This document shows, piece after piece, positions 42,093-48,616 of a DNA stretch of 64,000 bases (positions are counted from its first letter, which is position 1; every line of letters begins with the position of its first letter). The notes below the pieces were generated by a model. It was not told where the DNA came from. It worked only from the letters and a program-made list of their open reading frames with translations, and did no database searches. Source of the stretch: JACDAN01 sp963847235. GTDB lineage: Bacteria; Actinomycetota; Thermoleophilia; Gaiellales; Gaiellaceae. Location of the stretch: positions 85,362 through 149,361 of the forward strand of contig CAWJYU010000023.1 of NCBI GenBank assembly GCA_963847235.1, written 5' to 3'. The position numbers and the translations under genes were made by a program.

Positions 42093-43034
42093 TTAGAGGT
42101 CGATCATCGGCAAGTCCAGCTCGTCAGTGCGCTCCATTGCCGTGAGAGCGACCGCGAGGTCCTGAATCGCGAGGCCGGTCGAGTCGAAGATCGTGATGTC
42201 GTCACTCGACTGCCGCCCGGCCGCTGTCCCGGTGAGTACGTCACCAAGCTGCGTCACGTCCTCCCGACCAAGCGCGCCCGCATCGACTGCGTGGGCGAGA
42301 TCACCGTTGTGGCTTGCCTGCTCCCAGTCGTCGCAGAAGATCCGGACTCGGGCCAGCTCGCCGATCGCGATCTCGGACTTTCCCGGCCCGTCGGCGCCCA
42401 TCAGGCTCGCGTGTTGCCCCGGCCGGAGACTCTCGTCCGGAAAGACGACCTCGTGGCCGGGCGTCACCGTCACGACGAGGTCGGCGCTCAATGCCTCCTC
42501 GGCGCTCGCCGCCACCCGGCCGCCAACCTCCTCCGCGGTCGCTCGGGCTCGCCTGGCGTCCACGTCCCACACGATCACGTCCCGGCCACGGGCGACGAAG
42601 GTCCGCGCGACCGCCCTCCCGTTCACGCCGGCGCCGATCACCGCGGCAGGCCCCGCATCCGGCCGTCCAAGCGCTTCGGCCGCAAGCACTGCGGCCGCGC
42701 CGGTCCGCAGCGCCGTGACGGCGCCCGCGTCCAGGACGGCGACCGGCATCCCGTTCGACGCATCAGACAGCAGGACGAATCCCGAAACTGTCGGCAGCCC
42801 CAGCGCGGGATTCCCCGGAAAAGAGGTGACCCATTTCAGGAGCGCAAAACCAGCGCCGAGGGCCGGCATCGCGCGAAAGTCCCCGGCCGGATAGGCAGGG
42901 ACGTAGACCTTCGGCGGCATCGACCACTCGCCTCGCGCATACGCCACAAAAGCGTCCCGAACGACCTCGACCGCACGCGCGGGAGGCACCGCGGCCTCGA
43001 CCACCGCCGCGCCGAACACGGGAACCGGGGTCAA
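42093..43034 (-). CDS. Ornithine cyclodeaminase/mu-crystallin family dehydrogenase
   Basis: 313 residues. Family motifs: N-terminal substrate part GEWSMPPKVYV, the helix TALRTGAAAVLAAEAL, the NAD(P)-binding VIGAGVNGRAVARTF and the C-terminal IFDSTGLAIQDLAVAL. Members catalyse ornithine cyclodeamination, or alanine, ketimine or lysine-type dehydrogenation. The GTG at 43034 overlaps the pntB stop by 4 bp, so it may be translated from the transhydrogenase transcript, which is unusual for this family. Confidence 0.9.
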   Translation of the reverse strand: MTPVPVFGAAVVEAAVPPARAVEVVRDAFVAYARGEWSMPPKVYVPAYPAGDFRAMPALGAGFALLKWVTSFPGNPALGLPTVSGFVLLSDASNGMPVAVLDAGAVTALRTGAAAVLAAEALGRPDAGPAAVIGAGVNGRAVARTFVARGRDVIVWDVDARRARATAEEVGGRVAASAEEALSADLVVTVTPGHEVVFPDESLRPGQHASLMGADGPGKSEIAIGELARVRIFCDDWEQASHNGDLAHAVDAGALGREDVTQLGDVLTGTAAGRQSSDDITIFDSTGLAIQDLAVALTAMERTDELDLPMIDL

Positions 43035-44425
43035 ACGGCCTTCAGGGACGTGACAAGCTTCTCCAGCGCCGCCTTCGCGTCGTCGAAGAGCATCACGGTC
43101 TTCGGGTCGTAGAACAGCGGGTTGTCGACGCCAGCGAATCCCGGCGAGAGGCTGCGCTTGATCACGACGACGTTGTGCGCGCGGTCGACGTCGAGGATCG
43201 GCATCCCGTAGATCGGGTTTCCGGGCGAGTTCCGCGCCGCCGGGTTGACCACGTCGTTCGCGCCGACGATGACGACGACGTCCGTCTGCGGAAACTCGGG
43301 GTTGATCTCGTCCATCTCGAAGAGCTCGTCGTACGGCACGTTCGCCTCCGCGAGCAGCACGTTCATGTGCCCCGGCATGCGCCCGGCGACCGGATGGATC
43401 GCGTAGCGGACGTCGACGCCCTTCTCCTCGAGGAGGTCGCCGAGATTGCGGACGTCGTGCTGCGCCTGCGCCACGGCGAGCCCGTAGCCCGGGACGAAGA
43501 CGACGCGACGCGCGTAGGCGAGCATGAAGGCGATGTCGTCGGCGGACGCGGTCCGCACCGACCCGTCGCCGTCGACGGCCGCGACCGCGGCCCCCGCGCC
43601 GGCCGGCGCCGCGCCGAACGCTCCGAACAGCGTCAGCCGCAACGGCCGTCCCATCGCCTTGCCCATCAGGATCGTCAGCAGCGTTCCCGAGGCGCCGACC
43701 AGCGTCCCGCCGATGATCAGCGCCGTGTTGTTGAGCACGAACCCCGTCGAAGCGGCGGCCAGCCCCGTGAATGCGTTCAGCAGCGAGATCACGACCGGCA
43801 TGTCCGCGCCGCCGATCGGCAGCACGAACAGGAAGCCGAGGATCAGGGCGCCGAGCATGAGCAAGGCGAGCCAGATCCCCTGCTCGGTGACGGCCGTGAG
43901 CGCGATCGCACCAAGGAGCGTCAGCGCCAGAACGGCGATCGTGACGTTCTGGGCCGGTGCCAGGATCGGCCGGCCGGGAACCAGCTCCTGCAGCTTCCCG
44001 AACGCCACCAGGCTTCCCCAGAAGCTGACCGATCCGACAACCGCCGAGAAGAGAATCCCGACGAGCAACTCTCCCGGGAGCCGCCCCGGATCGCCCGCGT
44101 GGCGGTGGTACTCGGCGGCCGCGATCAGCGCCGCCGCCCCGCCGCCGACACCGTTGAAGAGCGCCACCATCTGCGGCATCGCGGTCATCCGCACCGCCCT
44201 CGCCGACACGACGCCGATCACGGTCCCGACCGCCATCCCCGCAACGATCAGCCAGTAGCGCTCGAGCCCCTCGATCGCGAACGTGAAGCCGACCGCGATC
44301 GCCATCCCCGCGGCCGCGATGAGGTTCCCCGACCGGGCCGTCCGCGGGTGCGACAGCCGCTTGATCCCGACGATGAGGCAGATCGCCGCCACGAGGTACG
44401 CGACGTCGATCCAGGTCCTACTCAC
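43031..44425 (-). CDS. pntB: NAD(P) transhydrogenase subunit beta
   Basis: 464 residues. About nine membrane helices (domain II) precede the NADP-binding domain III (VFVPGYGLAVAQAQ, GRMPGHMNVLLAEANVPYDEL, VVIVGANDVVNP). PntB uses the proton gradient to drive hydride transfer from NADH to NADP+. ATG 44425 overlaps pntAB by 8 bp. The three-gene split form (AA, AB, B) is typical of actinobacteria. Confidence 0.96.
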   Translation of the reverse strand: MSRTWIDVAYLVAAICLIVGIKRLSHPRTARSGNLIAAAGMAIAVGFTFAIEGLERYWLIVAGMAVGTVIGVVSARAVRMTAMPQMVALFNGVGGGAAALIAAAEYHRHAGDPGRLPGELLVGILFSAVVGSVSFWGSLVAFGKLQELVPGRPILAPAQNVTIAVLALTLLGAIALTAVTEQGIWLALLMLGALILGFLFVLPIGGADMPVVISLLNAFTGLAAASTGFVLNNTALIIGGTLVGASGTLLTILMGKAMGRPLRLTLFGAFGAAPAGAGAAVAAVDGDGSVRTASADDIAFMLAYARRVVFVPGYGLAVAQAQHDVRNLGDLLEEKGVDVRYAIHPVAGRMPGHMNVLLAEANVPYDELFEMDEINPEFPQTDVVVIVGANDVVNPAARNSPGNPIYGMPILDVDRAHNVVVIKRSLSPGFAGVDNPLFYDPKTVMLFDDAKAALEKLVTSLKAV

Positions 44426-44726
44426 GCTTCTCCGTGTCCTCGCCCGGCCGCCGCTTGAACATCTCCAGCATCCGGTCGGTCACGAGGAAGCCGCCGACGA
44501 TGTTGATCGTGCCGAACACGACGGCGATGAACCCGAAGACCTGCTCCAGGGTCGAGTCGGCGGTGCCCACGATCAACATCGCGCCGATCACGACGATCCC
44601 GTGAATCGCGTTCGTGCCGGACATCAGCGGCGTGTGCAGCATCGTCGGCACCTTCGAGATCAACTCGAAGCCGATGAAGACCGCGAGCGCGAAGATCGTC
44701 AGCTCGGCGACGAGCTGCGTGCTCAC
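44418..44726 (-). CDS. pntAB: NAD(P) transhydrogenase subunit alpha, membrane part
   Basis: 102 residues from GTG 44726. Three to four membrane helices (LTIFALAVFIGFELI, AIHGIVVIGAMLIVG, VFGFIAVVFGTINIVGGFLV) and the VPTMLHTPLMSGTNAI motif. It is the membrane end of the alpha subunit, encoded separately here. The GTG overlaps the pntAA stop by 4 bp. Confidence 0.94.
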   Translation of the reverse strand: MSTQLVAELTIFALAVFIGFELISKVPTMLHTPLMSGTNAIHGIVVIGAMLIVGTADSTLEQVFGFIAVVFGTINIVGGFLVTDRMLEMFKRRPGEDTEKRE

Positions 44727-45820
44727 GCCGGCACCTCCTCGCGCCGCGTCACGCATGCGCCGGCCGTGATCTCGTCGTCCCAGTCGAGGTTGAGCTCGCC
44801 GCTCGGCGCGAGATGAGTCAGCAGCGCCTGGACATTTCGGGCATAGAGCTTGCTCGCGTGCACTGGGACCGTCGCCGGCAGATTCGTGTGGCCGACGATC
44901 GTCACGCCGTTCCGCTCGACTTCCTCGCCCGGCTCGGTCAGCTCGCAGTTTCCGCCCGCCTCGGCGGCGAGGTCGACGATCACCGACCCCGCGCGCATCG
45001 CCTCGACCGCGGAGGCCGGGATCAACTTGGGCGCCGGCCGGCCGGGGATCAGCGCCGTGGTGACGACGACGTCGAAGTCCGCCGTGCGCCGCTCCAACTC
45101 GGCCTGCTGGCGGCGCTGGTCCTCGTCACTGAGCTCTGTCGCGTACCCGCCGGACGTCTCTTCGCCGACGACACCGAGGTCGAGGAACGTCGCGCCAAGG
45201 CTCTCGACCTGCTCGCGCACGACCGGGCGCACGTCGAACCCCGACACGACCGCGCCGAGCCGGCGAGCGGTCGCGATCGCCTGCAGGCCCGCGACGCCGG
45301 CCCCGACCACGAGCACCTTCGCAGGCGGAACCGTGCCTGCGGCAGTCATCAGCATCGGGAAGAACTTGGGCAGGCGGTCGGCTGCCAGCAGCACCGCCTT
45401 GTACCCGGAAACCGTGGCCTGCGAGGACAGCGCATCCATCGGCTGTGCCCGTGTGATCCGCGGGATCGACTCGAGCGCGAACCCGGTGACGCCACGCCGA
45501 GTCAGGCGCTCGATGCCGTCAGGATCCGTAAGCGGCTGGAGGAACGCGATCAGGATCGAGCCTTCCGCAAGCCGTTCGACCTCCTCGGCCGACGGCTTCT
45601 GCACCTTCACGACGCCCTCCGCGTCGGCGAAGAGCTCGTCGCGGCTCACGACACCGGCTCCGGCATCGCGGTACTCCGAGTCCGAGAAGCTCGCCGCCTC
45701 GCCGGCTCCCTGCTCGACGGCAACCTCGAACCCGCCCGCGGCGAGCTTCTCGACGATCTCGGGGACGAGCGCGACGCGGCGCTCCCCCGGCGCTGTCTCT
45801 TTCGGAACGGCGACCCTCAC
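44723..45820 (-). CDS. pntAA: NAD(P) transhydrogenase subunit alpha, soluble part
   Basis: 365 residues from GTG 45820 (VRVAVPKETAPGERRVAL). NAD(H)-binding domain I: VLVVGAGVAGLQAIATARRLGA, QATVSGYKAVLLAADRLPKF, and GRPAPKLIP near the C-terminal half. It transfers hydride between NADH and the PntB-bound NADP+. A long upstream frame has no family likeness and is not used. The ~300-bp region before it holds the paired palindromes. Confidence 0.95.
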   Translation of the reverse strand: MRVAVPKETAPGERRVALVPEIVEKLAAGGFEVAVEQGAGEAASFSDSEYRDAGAGVVSRDELFADAEGVVKVQKPSAEEVERLAEGSILIAFLQPLTDPDGIERLTRRGVTGFALESIPRITRAQPMDALSSQATVSGYKAVLLAADRLPKFFPMLMTAAGTVPPAKVLVVGAGVAGLQAIATARRLGAVVSGFDVRPVVREQVESLGATFLDLGVVGEETSGGYATELSDEDQRRQQAELERRTADFDVVVTTALIPGRPAPKLIPASAVEAMRAGSVIVDLAAEAGGNCELTEPGEEVERNGVTIVGHTNLPATVPVHASKLYARNVQALLTHLAPSGELNLDWDDEITAGACVTRREEVPA

Positions 45821-46047
45821 TGGCGGAGGAATCCTACGGGCGCTCTTGAACGAGCCACGCGTTGTGCTGGCTGCGCGGTCGCACGCCATCGAGGGCGAGG
45901 ACCGGTTCACACACGCGGCCATTCGGCCCGCGTGCGAGTGATCGCCGACGTGATCGCGCGCTCCTGGGTGGGCGGAGCTTGGCCGCGGTCGTCTCCTGCC
46001 GCCTGGGCGGAAAGCGACTGCGCCGAGATCCGCACTGCCTAGTGCAA

Positions 46048-46062
46048 GTAACACAGTGTTAC
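46048..46062. promoter_or_regulatory. Palindromic site GTAACACAGTGTTAC (pntAA-side copy)
   Basis: Perfect 7-1-7 inverted repeat, identical core to 1419-1433. It is 55 bp (start to start) from the copy at 46103. Confidence 0.6.
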
Positions 46063-46102
46063 TAGTCCCTGAAGCCGCTCGGTTAGCCGCCGCACAAGGC
46101 TT

Positions 46103-46117
46103 GTAACACAGTGTTAC
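46103..46117. promoter_or_regulatory. Palindromic site GTAACACAGTGTTAC (dehydrogenase-side copy)
   Basis: Perfect copy. With flanks it is identical over 22 bp to the ccmH-side copy at 1419. It lies 6 bp beyond the dehydrogenase stop. Confidence 0.6.
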
Positions 46118-46123
46118 TTGGCC

Positions 46124-47194
46124 TCAGAGGCTCGACCAGACGTCGAGCTTCTGCTTCGCCCGGCGAATCACCTCGTCCGTGAACTCGCTCGTCGAGGAAT
46201 GGCCGCCGAGGTCGGCGGTGCGGACGCCGTCCGCGACCGCCTCGAGCGCGCCCTCGCGGATCGCCCGGCCCGCCTGCTGCGCCTGCTCCTCGCCGTAGCC
46301 GAGCAATGCCGCAGCCGCGAGGATCATCGCCATCGGGTTGGCGACGTTCTTCCCCTGCAGCGCGGGCGCGGTCCCATGGGCAGCCTCGGCCATCACCGCG
46401 TCGGGCACGTAGTCGTCGTCGAACGCCACGAGCAACGACTCGGCGCCGGCGATCGAGCCGAAGAGCGGCAGCACGAGGTCCGAGAGCACGTCTCCGTCCC
46501 GGTTCAGCGTCGGGATCACGAGCGGCGCCCCGCTGGACGTGACGAGGTACGCGAAGGTCGCGTCGATGAGCTGGGGGTCGTACGGCACGTCGGGATGCCG
46601 CTCAGCGGCCGCGTCCATCTCCTCCTTCAGCATCCCTTCGTAGACCGGACTGACCGTGTACTTCGGCCCGCCGAACACCTTGGCGCTCGTCCGGTCGGCG
46701 AGTCGGAACGCAAACTCGGCGACCGAGCGGCAGATGCGCCGTTCGATGCGCTCGGTCCGGAACGCGACCTCCTCCTCGCCGTCGCCCTCGCGCCACTCCT
46801 TCGCGCCGTACGCGTCGCCGACCGCCATGCGCACGACCGAGATCGGCGCGTGAACACCGCCAAGAGGGACCACGCCGGGAATGCGCCGGCCGGTCCGAAC
46901 GATCACCTTTCCGCCGATCTCCTCCCGGATGAGCCGGTTCGGCGAGCCGACGTCGTCCTTCCCCTCGGGCGTGATCGTCGCCGCCTTCAGCCCGAGCCCG
47001 TGCTCCCTGATCGCGGCGGCGGCCTCGTGGACGACGCCGTTGTCGGTCTTCCGCCGCGACTCGAGGGAGAGGTCGTAGCGCGGGAGCTCCAGCTCGAAGC
47101 CGATCACGTCGGGGGCGAGGACCCGAAGCGACTCCTCGAGCAGCTCCTGGCCGGTCTCGTCCCCTTCGAGCACGGCGATCGTGTCGACGTCCAT
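46124..47194 (-). CDS. Isocitrate/isopropylmalate dehydrogenase family protein
   Basis: 356 residues. It has the decarboxylating-dehydrogenase fold: N-terminal AVLEGDETGQELLEESLRVL, middle RTGRRIPGVVPLGG, the AEAAHGTAP motif and NVANPMAMILAAAALLGYG. The Asp-rich segment LVAFDDDYVPD holds metal-binding residues. Sequence details favour isocitrate dehydrogenase over LeuB, and nearby aconitase and transhydrogenase fit that, but this is inference. A TAGCAT -10 box lies 9 nt before ATG 47194. Confidence 0.85.
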   Translation of the reverse strand: MDVDTIAVLEGDETGQELLEESLRVLAPDVIGFELELPRYDLSLESRRKTDNGVVHEAAAAIREHGLGLKAATITPEGKDDVGSPNRLIREEIGGKVIVRTGRRIPGVVPLGGVHAPISVVRMAVGDAYGAKEWREGDGEEEVAFRTERIERRICRSVAEFAFRLADRTSAKVFGGPKYTVSPVYEGMLKEEMDAAAERHPDVPYDPQLIDATFAYLVTSSGAPLVIPTLNRDGDVLSDLVLPLFGSIAGAESLLVAFDDDYVPDAVMAEAAHGTAPALQGKNVANPMAMILAAAALLGYGEEQAQQAGRAIREGALEAVADGVRTADLGGHSSTSEFTDEVIRRAKQKLDVWSSL

Positions 47195-47203
47195 CGGCGC
47201 GGG

Positions 47204-47209
47204 ATGCTA
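47204..47209 (-). promoter_or_regulatory. -10 box TAGCAT for the dehydrogenase gene
   Basis: On the minus strand TAGCAT precedes ATG 47194 by 9 nt, again leaderless-type, in the 58-bp gap shared with the divergent topoisomerase gene. Confidence 0.4.
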
Positions 47210-47252
47210 CGCGTGATTCAAAGACGCGGTCGGTGGAGAGACAAGCTGGACG

Positions 47253-48272
47253 ATGGCGAGGCGAGGAGGATGGCGAAGAGTGGGGTCACGGCGGCGATTC
47301 CGCTACGAGGATTCGCGCGGCAAACGGATCACCGACCCGGACAAGCTCGAGCGCATCGAGGAGCTCGTCATTCCGCCGGCGTGGCGGGACGTCTGGATCT
47401 CGCCGCGGCCGAATGCCAAGCTCCAGGCCACCGGGATCGACGCCGCCGGCCGGCGGCAGTACCTGTACCACCCCGAGTACCGTGCGCGGCAGGAGCAGGC
47501 GAAGTACGACAAGCTCGTGCGCTTCGCCGAGCATCTGCCGGACATTCGCAAGGCGATGTCCAAGGATCTCGACCGCGAGGAGTTCACACCGGAGTGGACC
47601 TGTGCGCTCGCCGTGAAGCTGATCAATCTCGGCTGGTTCCGCGTGGGAGCCGATCGCTATACGAAGCGGCACCGAAGCTACGGAATCACGACCCTGAACA
47701 AGAGCCACGTCAGTGTCCGAGGAAGCCGGGTCTCGTTCAAGTACCGCGGGAAGCACAAGGTCTGGGCCCGAACCGCGATCGTGGACGCCGAGCTCGCCGA
47801 GGCGATGAAGGCTCTCAGGTCGCTCGAGGGCGGCCGCCGGCTCTTCCGCTACGAGCTGCCGGACGGCACGTACTGCAATCTGAGCGCACGCAGGCTGAAC
47901 GAGTACATCCGCGAGCACATGGGCGAGGAGTTCACCGCGAAGGACTTCCGAACCTGGGGCGGAACGCTGATCGCCGCCGTCGCCTTTGCCGAACGCGATC
48001 TGCCGGAGACCGAGACGGAGACCAAGCGACGCGTGGCGGCGGTGATGCGCATCGTCGGAGAGCGACTCGGTAACACTCCGGCGGTCGCGCGCTCGTCGTA
48101 CGTCAGTCCTGCTGTCGTGGAGCAGTATCTCGACGGTCGCACGATCGACGACTTTCGCCCGCGGCATTTGCGCGTCGTCGGCGCCCGCGATATCGACCTC
48201 GACAGGGAAGAGCAGGCGCTCGTCTCGCTTCTCCGTTCCTGGCGAATTCGCCGGTCGCGAGCAGCAGCCTAG
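47253..48272 (+). CDS. DNA topoisomerase IB (poxvirus-type)
   Basis: 339 residues. The N-terminal domain begins RFRYEDSRGKRITDPDKLERI and PPAWRDVWISP. The catalytic domain has the conserved Arg in FRVGADRYTKRHRSYGITTL, the pair in AKDFRTWGGT and the active-site Tyr in VARSSYVSPAVVEQY. Such enzymes relax supercoils through a 3'-phosphotyrosyl link. They occur sporadically in bacteria. Start ATG 47253. Confidence 0.94.
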   Translation: MARRGGWRRVGSRRRFRYEDSRGKRITDPDKLERIEELVIPPAWRDVWISPRPNAKLQATGIDAAGRRQYLYHPEYRARQEQAKYDKLVRFAEHLPDIRKAMSKDLDREEFTPEWTCALAVKLINLGWFRVGADRYTKRHRSYGITTLNKSHVSVRGSRVSFKYRGKHKVWARTAIVDAELAEAMKALRSLEGGRRLFRYELPDGTYCNLSARRLNEYIREHMGEEFTAKDFRTWGGTLIAAVAFAERDLPETETETKRRVAAVMRIVGERLGNTPAVARSSYVSPAVVEQYLDGRTIDDFRPRHLRVVGARDIDLDREEQALVSLLRSWRIRRSRAAA

Positions 48273-48331
48273 AATTCGTCTCGGCGTTTCGATTACGCTT
48301 CGCGAATCCTCACCGTAAAGGAGGCCCCAAC

Positions 48332-48532
48332 GTGGCTCGCAAGACTGTGCTCGTTTGTGACAATTGTGGGAAGGAAGTCGGAGAGGGCAAGGGCGCGACC
48401 CTGCGCCTGACCTATTCCGACGCGCGCCGAGGCGCGAAGCAGGCCGATCTGTGCGACGACTGCTCGAGCAAGATGCCGGGCAGGGCGGCGGCGCGCAGAG
48501 GCCGGCGGCCGAAGTCCGCAGCCGCGGCGTAG
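48332..48532 (+). CDS. Small zinc-finger-like protein (66 aa)
   Basis: 66 residues from GTG 48332 with a strong AAAGGAGG site. Two CXXC knuckles, LVCDNCGKEV and DLCDDCSSKM, probably bind zinc, and a basic tail (RAAARRGRRPKSAAAA) could bind nucleic acid. A -10-like TACGCT is at 48294-48299. Conserved-looking in this lineage, function unknown. It is followed by a clear terminator, so it is a single-gene transcript. Confidence 0.75.
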   Translation: MARKTVLVCDNCGKEVGEGKGATLRLTYSDARRGAKQADLCDDCSSKMPGRAAARRGRRPKSAAAA

Positions 48533-48540
48533 GTCTTACA

Positions 48541-48570
48541 GAGGGCGGGGAAACCCGCCCTCCGGCTTTT
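48541..48570 (+). terminator. Intrinsic terminator after the zinc-finger-like gene
   Basis: A perfect 9-bp stem GAGGGCGGG/CCCGCCCTC with a GAAA loop, followed by CGGCTTTT. The strongest intrinsic terminator in the window; it separates the small gene from addB. Confidence 0.9.
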
Positions 48571-48604
48571 CCACAGGCTCGAAGGAGCCGTCTTAGGGCA
48601 GGTC

Positions 48605-48610
48605 TACGAT
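48605..48610 (+). promoter_or_regulatory. -10 box TACGAT for addB-addA-nth
   Basis: TACGAT is 6 nt before ATG 48617, a leaderless-type promoter just after the terminator. Confidence 0.45.
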
Positions 48611-48616
48611 AGGCCG

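Larger units (their letters stand above)
45821..46123 (-). promoter_or_regulatory. Upstream region of pntAA with paired palindromes, otherwise non-coding
   Basis: This 303-bp gap separates the dehydrogenase stop (46124) from pntAA. Open frames here show no protein-like sequence. It contains GTAACACAGTGTTAC at 46048-46062 and again at 46103-46117. No clear Shine-Dalgarno precedes GTG 45820. The palindromes are ~230 bp from the start, so the promoter probably lies near 46000-46060. Confidence 0.55.

Noticed and set aside
45862..46065. Small plus-strand ORF upstream of pntAA
   Set aside because: No ribosome-binding site and no protein-like pattern; it ends in the palindrome and lies in a regulatory gap.
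46118..48073. Long plus-strand ORF antisense to the IDH-like gene and running into topoisomerase IB out of frame
   Set aside because: Both true genes have strong family motifs; this frame has none.
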